Shown here piece by piece: positions 25,771-34,486 of a stretch of DNA of 64,000 nt. Numbering within the stretch: position 1 is the stretch's first letter; every line of letters starts with the position of its first letter. The notes beneath the pieces were generated by a model. It saw nothing but the letters and a program-made list of their open reading frames with translations, was not told where the DNA came from and did no database searches. Source of the stretch: Polytrichum commune. Its lineage: Eukaryota > Streptophyta > Polytrichopsida > Polytrichales > Polytrichaceae. A program made the position numbers and the translations under genes. Location of the stretch: the NCBI GenBank assembly GCA_950295325.1, contig OX485804.1, positions 42,396,429 to 42,460,428 on the forward strand, in the 5' to 3' direction.

Positions 25771-26884
25771 TCTAATGTAAGACCATGAAGCACAACCTCT
25801 GGAAGTTGGCTCCGACTTATGGTCCTACGGTAAATCAACCTAATTTCTCTTACGGTGGAAGCCCAATTTTACTACAGTAATTTTCCGGAGTAAGCGGTTT
25901 TGACTTTTAACCTTGATCAACCTTAAATCATTAACCACCTTAATTGATCACGTTTAATTGGTTGATTTAGTCCTTTTACTTTTCCACTAATATTTTATCT
26001 TGTACCCTTCATTAACTATTTTATTAGATTTTAGATTTTAGATTTTTATTCTTTCTACTTTGTCTTATTTTTGCCCTTATTCGGTTATGGAACTATATAC
26101 ATAAGACTAACTTCTCGAACTTCTCGAACTAGCACATTGGAAGGTGGACAACACACAAGCAAGGCAATTCACAACTATGACAAGAATGGGTCTTTATTAG
26201 GAATTCTCTTTTCGCCAATGTGCAAAAATGCACAGTTTATACACTGCCTAACACTCTAACCCACAGCCACCGGTGCAGGGACTACAACACATCAAAATAG
26301 CAACGCGAGTGACCCTAAAGCCACCTGCTTCTCCTCTGAACGCGACAACGCAACTTCACGTCTTCACCTCCTGACCCGACCGAAGTGCTCCCCTGCTGGA
26401 ATGAAGGCCACCGGCAAGGAGGGAAGCAACCCCAAAGTTTTGAAAACGAAATTGCCCACAATGGAAGATACTACTGCGGCTTTTCCCTGAGCTCCCTTCT
26501 CATTCGACGATTTGTTGACGCCGCTGCTCACGGTTCCGATTTCACTGGCTAACAACCGCCTTCAGCTTAATTCCTTTAATTTTCCTTCTAATCCGGGCCG
26601 AGGCCTTTAAGGCAGCCGTCTTTGGCAGACCACCTCACTAAACCCATGGCCGCTTTGGGCGCCACCCTGAACTCACCTTCTTAATGAACAGTTTTTAACC
26701 TTGTCCCTTGCAAATTCAAATTACCCTAGCCAACTGGTCCAAGTTCTAACAACTGAATTCAACCAATTGATGTCGACTTAATTGGGACTGAAGATGAACA
26801 AATCCAGGTACATAGATGATAAGAATGGAAGGGAAGATCACACAAATAAATTAATTTAAAATTCAATGAGAATTGAAAAGCGGA

Positions 26885-26893
26885 TAAGATAAG
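26885..26893. repeat. Left target-site duplication of the young MULE
   Basis: TAAGATAAG, identical to 38,788-38,796. Exactly 9 bp, as for Mutator-like elements. Confidence 0.92.
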
Positions 26894-26978
26894 GGAGGGA
26901 AGCTATCTTATGAGCGATGAGCAGTGAGCGGTGAGCGGTGAGCAGTAACACATGAGCAATGAGCAGTAACATATGAGC
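26894..26978. repeat. Left terminal inverted repeat with TGAGCRR subrepeats
   Basis: After GGAGGGAAGCTATCTTA come serial TGAGC-type units (TGAGCGA, TGAGCAG, TGAGCGG, TGAGCGG, TGAGCAG, then spaced ATGAGCAA). The outer 60 or so bases pair with 38,720-38,787. Such iterated subterminal motifs are candidate transposase binding sites (inference). Confidence 0.88.
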
Positions 26979-27106
26979 AATGATTCCAAACTTAGTAAAG
27001 ACACACGGGTTTAGGGTACACAACCAAAATTTTGACAAATTAATTGCATATTTTCAATTGTAAATTGCCAATATTTTAAATGAAGCACAAGTGAAAGGGC
27101 CCTATT

Positions 27107-27300
27107 TCCATGGATCATTTAAAACACTTTCAATTCATTGTTGATTTTTATTATAATAATCCAAACCAATACATGTCATTTATTGACATCCTTATACATG
27201 TAGTTACAACCAACACTTGCACAACTACTCACATTCCACAACACCAGCAAGTTCAAGTAGGTGCATAACCTCATTATACGTACATGTAGGTGCCATAATT
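27107..27300 (-). pseudogene. Duplicated 3' end of the MULE transposase gene
   Basis: A diverged direct copy of 27,660-27,842. Its minus strand still encodes 'TYNEVMHLLELAGVVECE' followed by a stop (about 27,290 to 27,225), against 'TYNEVMRLLELAGIVECE' at the end of the real gene. The shared 3' flank includes 'CATTGTTGATTTTTATTATA'. It is a terminal fragment only and not a separate gene. Confidence 0.8.
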
Positions 27301-27399
27301 GTGAGCCACTCAAACTGCTCACGGGTTGAATTAAGGCCCATAATCTACAAATGAAAGGAAATTAGATATTAGAAATAGTCAATATGTAGGTAACTACTA

Positions 27400-27605
27400 G
27401 GTTTTGAGACATCCGCCTGTGGATGCGAGTTGTGTAAGAGACTGGTATTAGGTCTGTATCAACCCGGGTTCGAATCCGGTTGGTTACATTGACTGGTGCT
27501 ATCCCAAATTGAGCTAGTGATAAAGTAGGAATGATCTATAGGCGGATACCAAGAAGACGTTACTACGCGGATGTACGTAGAATCTTCTCAATTATTTTTT
27601 ATTTT
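27400..27605 (+). mobile_element. tRNA-derived SINE, probable
   Basis: Lies between the two copies of the transposase 3' end. It has a pol III B box, GGTTCGAATCC, at 27,467-27,477 and an A-box-like 'GGATGCGAGTTGTGTAAGAG' about 45 bp upstream. The 3' side ends in a T/A-rich stretch (TTATTTTTTATTTTTAG). The tRNA-like part does not fold into a convincing mature tRNA, so a SINE is preferred. No clear target duplication was seen. Confidence 0.6.
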
Positions 27606-27779
27606 TAGAAACTTGTTATTATTTATCCATGTCAATCAATCAAACCGCTCACGGTTGGGTCGTACTGAATCATTTGAAATACTTCCAGCCCATTGTTGAT
27701 TTTTATTATAAAAATCCAAACCAAAACATGTCATATTTTGACATTCAAATATATGGTACTTAATAGACCATTTGCAATA

Positions 27780-30700
27780 CTACTCACACTCTACGATACC
27801 AGCAAGTTCAAGTAGTCGCATGACCTCGTTATAGGTATATGTAGGTGCATGAATGAACTTATCACTCTCGTAATCCACCTTGCACAAAAATCTAAACACA
27901 TAATAAAGATGTTTACAATACACCCATTTTCCTTTCTTTCCCAATGCATGAGAGGACATTTTCGTGAAATCCGGGCATGTGCAATGCGGGATGTCGCCAA
28001 TTGTGACATGGTAGGTGATATCCTGCTTGGAGACAATGTTGATCATCACTCCAAAGCCCGGATAAGGAATGGCAGTGACCCCAACCACATAGTAACCCTC
28101 CATGAGTCCGGCGCTCTCCCATTTGTTTTTGTGATCCGCTAGCGGTGCTGTTGGATTACGACGCACTGTCTTCCCAAACCTGAATGTAGGGTGGGCGTCC
28201 GGGTTTGGTGGCATAGAAAAATGCGAGCGAGGGATGGGAAGAGTTGCGATTGTTGAAAGCCTACGACGAGGGGACAATGCCTCCCTCTGCTGTAGTTGAA
28301 ATCCAGCATCTTCAAGTGCCAAAACCTCCTCTCGCGATAGATTGGTACCTATCTTCACCGCCCACGTGTTGGGTACTATAGGCCAGTCCAACACATATTT
28401 CTTCTTACTGCCACTCACACAACGTTTGATGTCGTCAGGGCAAAACCAAAATTCATACTCCACATTGTTGGGAGAGCGAAATTCCTTCCTGAGCCCTTTG
28501 TATGTTGGAGCAGGTGTGCCATGTTTCCCAGTCCCGACTTTGGCATTGCACATAGTCCCTGTGATGGCCTGTAGTGCCCAACATCGTTTGGCTGAGTTGG
28601 GTGGTAATCTTGCAATGTGCCAGTTGGAAGCAAGACAATCAGTCTCTAACACGGATGTAGTATGAGCCACACCATGAATTGCAGAACTTAACGATTCCTC
28701 TATGCGTTGACGAGTTGCTCGGGTGTTCAGACAGGGAATGGAATAGTTCACTTTGTCGGGTCGATGAGAGTCACAATCAGCACCCGGTGGTAGGTTGAGT
28801 TTGCGTTTGGTGGAACCAAAGAGCTCTGACCCTTCCAATGCACAATCTCTAGTGTTGACGTCTTCTGCCCCTGGATAAGACTTCATGGCATCGGCCAACA
28901 TTTTTGGATCTCCACACCTTGCAGCCGCTTTGAGTTTCAAGGATGCCGAATCAGGACCTTTACCATCAGACCCCCCTTTCAACCATGTCCGGTAATTTGC
29001 AATTTGCATGAAAACACGGATCATGTCGTCCACTGTAGCTTCATATAAACAAGTCATCTTGTTGTCGGACTGTTGGAGCCATTTGTTGTGTACAGTCTCT
29101 GCAAGGTTGCATGTTGGCATTTCCGCACGCTCTTCTATTGTCATATCCTATGAACAACACACAAATACAAGGATAAGACAAACATAAGATAGATTATATA
29201 TTTAGGTTTGGGTCGTTCAACCCAAAATGGCTGCCATGTTTGGGTCGAACGACCCAAACTGCCTACAAGGTTTGGGTCGAACGACCCAAACTGCCTACAA
29301 GGTTTGGGTCGAACGACCTAAACTGTTTGCGTAGTTTGGGTCGTTCGACCCAAAATGGCTGCCACGTTTGGGTCGAACGACCCAAACTGCCTGCCACATT
29401 TGGGTCGTTCGACCCAAACTATTTGTTGTTTGTTGTGTACAGTCTCTGCAAGGTTGCATGTTGGCATTCCCGTACGCTCTTCTATTGTCATATCCTATGA
29501 ACAATACAAAAAGACAAAGATAAGAAAAACATAAGATATATTACATTGAATAATGAAGTTTGATATGTACTTACAAGTAGCATATGGCCACCCCATTGTC
29601 TGTAACGAAAGTGCCAAAATCCCAACCACTCTGAAAGGCCAAGGATGCCTTCCTCGGAGGCAGCTCCAGATGACAACCACCAAGAACGAATCACATGGTA
29701 CTTGGTCTCAGCGTCGTCCATTGTTTTCGCGTCTTTGTAATCCTTGCATATTTGTTTGTGTTGAAATTGCAAGGATGGTTTGATATATTTTTGGGTCACC
29801 TTATCCAAGCTTGCGGACCAATGGAAAAGACATGTACGCTCACGTGCAACCATGGGTAGACTTGGATCACCATCCCCGTAAATCGCCCTCACCGCATTCC
29901 AATTAGCTTGAGCACTATCAGCCATAAACCCTTTGAAGTTTACGTATGGTACACCGTTTTCTGCCATGACAGCATTCAAATTTTCCCAAAAAAGAATTTG
30001 TGCTGCACCATCTTCAGATTGCATGTCACAACACGCAATAGTCAACACTTTACAATATCGACTGTCGTACACATGGCAAGCCATGGTCGTCCAGTCCTTC
30101 AAACGTTTGACATGGTCAAACATAATCCATGAATTCTCCATATCCCCACCGACTTGCATCCTCTTCACAAGCTCCACACCACTACCTGGAAGGTCTACAG
30201 ACATCTTGAAAACAAACACTTTGTCCTTTGACTGCCCTGGGAACCGACTACCATGGACGAATTTGAAAGCAGAGTGGTCTTTGAGCGCCATAATACTATC
30301 CATAGTTCCCATTCCACTACGCAAAAAACGCTTTGATCCAGATACAAAGTTACGACAATTTGGAGAGGCAAGAGTGCTGAATTTGTCCATGACGACCTCT
30401 AGGGATGAACCAACCAAGTGATGGCCTTCGACATTTGCGGGAGATTTGAGAAGGTAATCGGCCAAGAATTGTTTGCTCGCCGCCATAACTATGGCTGAAT
30501 TTTTTGCTGTGGGTGTTTTCAATACTTCATTTGCAACGCATTGGTATGCCATGTCCAATGATTCACGGCATGTGCCATTGGCCACAGGGTGATCATGTAC
30601 ACCAAGATGAATGCAAGCCCTGGACATTCCAACGGATGTGGAGTGGATGTATATGATTCGAGCATTACACAAAGCAATGCACACAGGTGTGGACCGACAT

Positions 30701-31710
30701 ACCTTATACTCGACAGTGGACTTAGTAGGGGGAACAACACCCACAACAAATGGGATAGGAGTTGAACCGGCCCATTCCGTGTTGTTCCGGAGGCCCCCAT
30801 TGCGATTCATGTAATCACAGTAGTCATTATGACATTGGAGATGACCAGCACAAGTAGAGCGCCGGAAGGACAGTCCAAAGTCATTTTGGATATTTGTGGT
30901 TTTGGTGGTGCACCAAGGATGACCGTCGCACATTTTGTCCATGCCGTCCATTGAGCGACCATACGTACTTGGAGCTTTGAGTGCCACAGGATGCAAGAGA
31001 AACAAAACATCACCATTAAAAGAAGATGGTAAGTACTTGACTTCACGAACATCTATACTGTCAAAATCAATGGATGCAAGATCGGACTTTGATCTTTTTC
31101 TTGACTTTGTCAGCTTCAAGGCATCAACCATAGTCAACCCTGTAGATGAAGGTGAAGGGTGTAGTGGAGGACGTTGAGAAGGTGAGATTTGGGGAACCAC
31201 CTTGTTGTACATAAGACCGCAAGGGGATTTGGCTACATGTATAGGAAGTTGGGAAGGAGTAGAATGAACACTTCTAAATGGAAATGGCGATGTGTTTGAA
31301 AGATCAACAGATGCACAAATGTCATCTTCTGAATCTGATAGCACAAACACACTATCATCAAGGGGTTCCACCTTAACAGGTGCGATAGAGGGAATTTGAA
31401 CTGTGGATGTACCGGATTCGTTTGTCAAAATGACAGTTGAAGCTTGCATCTGAGACTCAGAAAGTCCTATCACCCTAAATGAACCAGGTCCTAAGATCCA
31501 CATAAAACCAACATCAGTTCTATTTTTTGGAACCAAAATCGTTTCATACACCTCTCCATCTGCAGAGTACATCTCATGCTCTAAATACACGGTTCCTATC
31601 TGGAGGTTGAATCTTAAACTAAGTAAATCCTCTGAAACACTCACATGACCATCATCTTGGAGTGGCAAGATGAAGGGAACAAAAGATCCATGAGCTCTAA
31701 TGGTAGCCAT
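27780..31710 (-). CDS. MULE transposase (two exons)
   Basis: Exon 1 is 31,710-29,575 and exon 2 is 29,147-27,780. The donor CTT|GTAAGT and acceptor TTCATAG|GAT join in phase 0, giving 712 + 455 = 1,167 residues with no internal stop. Residues 260-375 hold a Cys/His-rich segment (C261, C267, C287, C293, C298, then 'CIHLGVHDHP') resembling WRKY/GCM-type zinc domains of MULE transposases. The DDE core is plausible at D549 ('VYDS'), D598 ('FMADSAQANW') and E729 ('CNLAETVHNKW'), with the MULE CxxH box at C627-H630 ('CLFHW'). A SWIM zinc finger lies at about 1,101-1,125 ('CTCPDF', then 'WVYCKH'). The start is the first ATG of the long frame, facing the divergent second gene. Its role would be cutting and joining element ends in the nucleus. 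Activity is not shown. Confidence 0.9.
29082..29546. repeat. Duplicated splice-acceptor segment flanking palindrome array
   Basis: About 117 bp at 29,082-29,199 (intron end plus first codons of transposase exon 2) is repeated with few differences at 29,429-29,546. The palindrome array lies between the copies. The second copy keeps TTCATAG|GATATGACAATAG and so is a decoy acceptor met first by the minus-strand transcript. Splicing there would give about 20 native codons ('TIEER.GMPTCNLAETVHNK') and then run into the array. Confidence 0.85.
29206..29419. repeat. Palindrome array P1: seven units, exact 32-bp period
   Basis: Units start at 29,206, 29,238, 29,270, 29,302, 29,334, 29,366 and 29,398. 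Each is a near-perfect 22-bp palindrome with core TTGGGTCGWWCGACCCAA, separated by about 10 bp of variable linker. The core holds two CpGs in otherwise AT-rich DNA. The centre alternates between AA and TT. It lies in the transposase intron. A looser array of the same motif is at 34,291-34,486. The symmetry suggests binding by a dimeric protein (inference). Confidence 0.93.
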
Positions 31711-32225
31711 AAAAAATCAAAAGAACATATGAACAACACATCACAAAAATATGGGGTGAATGTTGGTTTTGTATAGAGTTGTGTGAGGAAATGAATGAAA
31801 ATGAAAACGTGTGATACAATAATGGATGGAGATGAAAGCGTGTGATACATAGCATCTAATAATACAGAAGTGGACATAACACAATAATAGTCAGAGAATA
31901 TTTACGAGCAAGATATACACAAAATGGCGTCAAATACTAAAAGTATTGGTAGAAAACAAAAATATATATGTGTGGACTGACGTAGATGTAGAAAGAATTA
32001 AAATTGGTTGGAAAAATAAATTATTATGAATAGAACAAAGTAGGTGTCAGAAAATTTTGGCGGATATAACAAAAATAAACACATAATGACAAACGCGTTG
32101 AAATATCTCGCTCATTGAACGCCAATTACAACATGTGATCGTAATATACGCCGGATTTTGTGAGATAGATACATTGGAAGAATAAATGATAGTACCTGAT
32201 AGAAAACATATCATAGACACCAACG
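31711..32225. promoter_or_regulatory. Divergent promoter region of the MULE's two genes
   Basis: This 515-bp AT-rich interval separates the start codons of the transposase (minus) and the second gene (plus). It must contain the 5' leaders and probably the promoters of both, unless the second gene uses the internal TATA site near 34.13 kb. I cannot pick out a convincing TATA box on either strand. Co-regulation of the two genes is an inference from the geometry. Confidence 0.55.
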
Positions 32226-32757
32226 ATGGTGGACGATGTAGAAAGAACACCCGTGAGGCTGAAGAGAAGACGTAGGAAAGCTTTGTATTTCACTTCCGAG
32301 AAAAAGAGGTTCAGACTGAGTGTGGGAAAGAAGAATGCAAATAAGGAAGGGAAAAAAAACTTGTTGAGTACGGTAGAAGAAACTATGAAGACACTGGATT
32401 TTGATGCGATGGAGGATGATGAAGGTGCAAAGAGCAAAGAAGATATAGATGATCGTATATCAGAGTCCGAATTGAAGACGGGTTCAAAGAAGACGACAAA
32501 CAAAAAGGTAAGTCAGTTCAATGTTCACATAATTTGATAGTGCATAAGTTGTAAGTTAGGACGGAGAACCTTGTACGTTCACTCACATATCATGTAGTAG
32601 CAATTTATAGAAGTTATAAATTAGAGAGGAAAAAACCTATACGTTAATGCACATGGTATATAACAGAAATTTAGGAAGGCTAGAAGTCAGGAGGAGAACA
32701 TTCAGGGTTTATAAGAGCAACATAGGAGGCAAGAAGTTTGGAGGTAAAACCCTATCC

Positions 32758-33412
32758 GTTAACGCACAAGGTTTATAAGAGCAACTTAGGGAGGCCAAAA
32801 GTTGGGAGCTAAAACCCTGTGCGTTAACGCAGAAGATTTGTAATAGCAACTTAGGAAGGCCAAAAGTTGGGAGGAGAAACCCTGTGCGTTAACGCACAGG
32901 GTTTGTAAGAGCAACTTAGGAGGCAAAAAGTTGGGAGGAAAAACCATGTACGTTAACGCAGAGGGTTTGTAAGAGCAACTTAGGAGGCAAAAAGTTGGGA
33001 GGAAAAACCATGTACGTTAACGCACAGGGTTTGTAAGAGCAACTTAGGAGGCAAAAAGTTGGGAGGAAAAACCATGTGCGTTAACGCACATGGTTTGCAA
33101 GAGCAACTTAGGAGGCAAAAAGTTGGGAGGAGAAACCATGTGCGTTAACGCACAGGGTTTGCAAGAGCAACTTAGGAGGCAAAAAGTTGGGAGGAGAAAC
33201 CATGTGCGTTAACGCACAGGGTTTGCAAGAGCAACTTAGGAGGCAAAAAGTTGGGAGGAGAAACCATGTGCGTTAACGCACATGGTTTGCAAGAGCAACT
33301 TAGGAGGCAAAAAGTTGGGAGGAGAAACCATGTGCGTTAACGCACAGGGTTTGCAAAAACAACTTAGGAGGCAAAAAGTTGGGAGGAGAAACCCTGTGCA
33401 TTAACGCACAGG
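32758..33412. repeat. Palindrome array P2: eleven units, 64-bp period
   Basis: The centre GTTAAC (one unit ATTAAC) begins at 32,758, 32,823, 32,888, 32,952, 33,016, 33,080, 33,144, 33,208, 33,272, 33,336 and 33,400. The first two steps are 65 bp and the rest exactly 64. Each core is TGTGCGTTAACGCACA or close to it, extended by CC(C/A)/(G/T)GG to about 22 bp. The linker is uniform ('GAGCAACTTAGGAGGCAAAA'). The array lies in intron 1 of the second MULE gene. Isolated units also occur at about 32,643, 33,908, 33,968, 34,037 and 34,536. Confidence 0.93.
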
Positions 33413-33947
33413 GTTTGTAAGAGCAACTTAGGAAGGCCAAAAGTTGGGAGGTAAAATGACTAGGAGAGCCTAAAAGTAAACAAATATTTATTGTATGAAT
33501 TTAAATCGATCTTCAGAGCGTAGGAACAAAAAAACCATTCAAAACGGGGTTAGAATGCAAGAAATGAGAAATATGTCTACTCAAGTATTCATGCAATACG
33601 TTATAGGAGCTAGAAAATGACACAAAATAGCATAATTTTTTTTTTACCCCGAAACCCAAAATCTACGAGGTCGCCCAAAACAAGGAAATAGATAGAAGAA
33701 TGAGAAAAGAAAATGATTTCAAACCAAAACAAAATATAAGAAGATTTTGTAGCTACGGAGATTTAAATAATATAGCATATTTTTTATTTATTTTTTGGAC
33801 CCGATTAGCATTTTTTCCAGATTTTACAAGTTTTGGCAAATCTACCAATTCCAGACAAATTTTCAAAAAATTTTTTTTTAGCAAATTCAAGTCTCGGCCC
33901 TGTGCGATTAACGCACAGGCCTTATGCGCTAACGCACAGTGGCCTCA

Positions 33948-34067
33948 AAGTTGCCAGCGCAGACCCTGTGCGTTAACGCACGGGGTCTACTTGCCTAGCT
34001 AAAGGCTTCACAAAGTTGGGCAAGTAGACCCTGTGCGTTAACGCATAGGGTCTGCGCTGGCAACTTT
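33948..34067. repeat. 120-bp inverted repeat with a P2 palindrome in each arm
   Basis: The arms AAAGTTGCCAGCGCAGACCC and its complement flank two copies of the GTTAACGC palindrome, with a short centre near 'TAGCTAAAGGCTTC'. This is a palindrome of palindromes within intron 1 of the second gene, just upstream of a possible TATA box. Confidence 0.85.
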
Positions 34068-34124
34068 CTAGCAGCTATGCGGGGCACGAAGAGCCACGCT
34101 AAATATGGACGCAGGGACGAGTAG

Positions 34125-34131
34125 TATAAAT
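34125..34131 (+). promoter_or_regulatory. Possible internal TATA box in intron 1
   Basis: TATAAAT follows GAGTAG, with a pyrimidine-rich 'TCAGTCTTTTTTCTCTC' about 30 bp downstream, as at a plant transcription start. A transcript from here could splice at about 34,224 ('ACAAG|GTTTG') or run into exon 2, where ATG 34,773 is available. The alternative is chance. Confidence 0.35.
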
Positions 34132-34290
34132 TGCCACACCTTCAAAGCATTCAGTCTTTTTTCTCTCATCTATCGGACCAGAGCTCGTCGCTGCAAGCTC
34201 TCTCATCTACAGGTGCAGTACAAGGTTTGTTTGTACTTTCGTGATGACTGGGTAATTGCGCATAATTAGGCGTAAATTACTATCGGCCTG

Positions 34291-34486
34291 GTTTGGGTCG
34301 AGCGACCCAAACTGTCGGCCTAGTTTCGCCCTAGTTTGGGTCGAGCGACCCAAACTGTCCGTCTGGTTTAGGGTCGGTCGACCCAAACTGTCCGTCTAGT
34401 TTGGGTCGCTCGACCCAAACTGGCTGTAGGCGGTTTGGGTCGCTCGATCGAAACCGCGTGGACAGTTTCGGTCGTTCGACCCAAAC
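34291..34486. repeat. Palindrome array P1, second cluster (six units)
   Basis: Units start at 34,291, 34,334, 34,366, 34,399, 34,433 and 34,465. They share the TTTGGGTCG/CGACCCAAA arms of the transposase-intron array but have centres AG, GG, CT or TT and looser spacing (32-43 bp). They lie upstream of exon 2 of the second gene, so both genes carry the same motif in non-coding DNA. Confidence 0.9.

Noticed and set aside
27400-27605. Functional tRNA gene at the GGTTCGAATCC box
   Set aside because: No complete cloverleaf with an acceptor stem can be formed around the A and B boxes. The extended 3' region and T/A-rich tail fit a SINE better.
29206-33412. Regular palindromic repeat arrays that resemble CRISPR arrays
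   Set aside because: The repeats have no unique spacers (P1 linkers are about 10 bp and similar, P2 linkers are near-identical), there are no cas genes, and the context is an intron-containing eukaryotic transposon.
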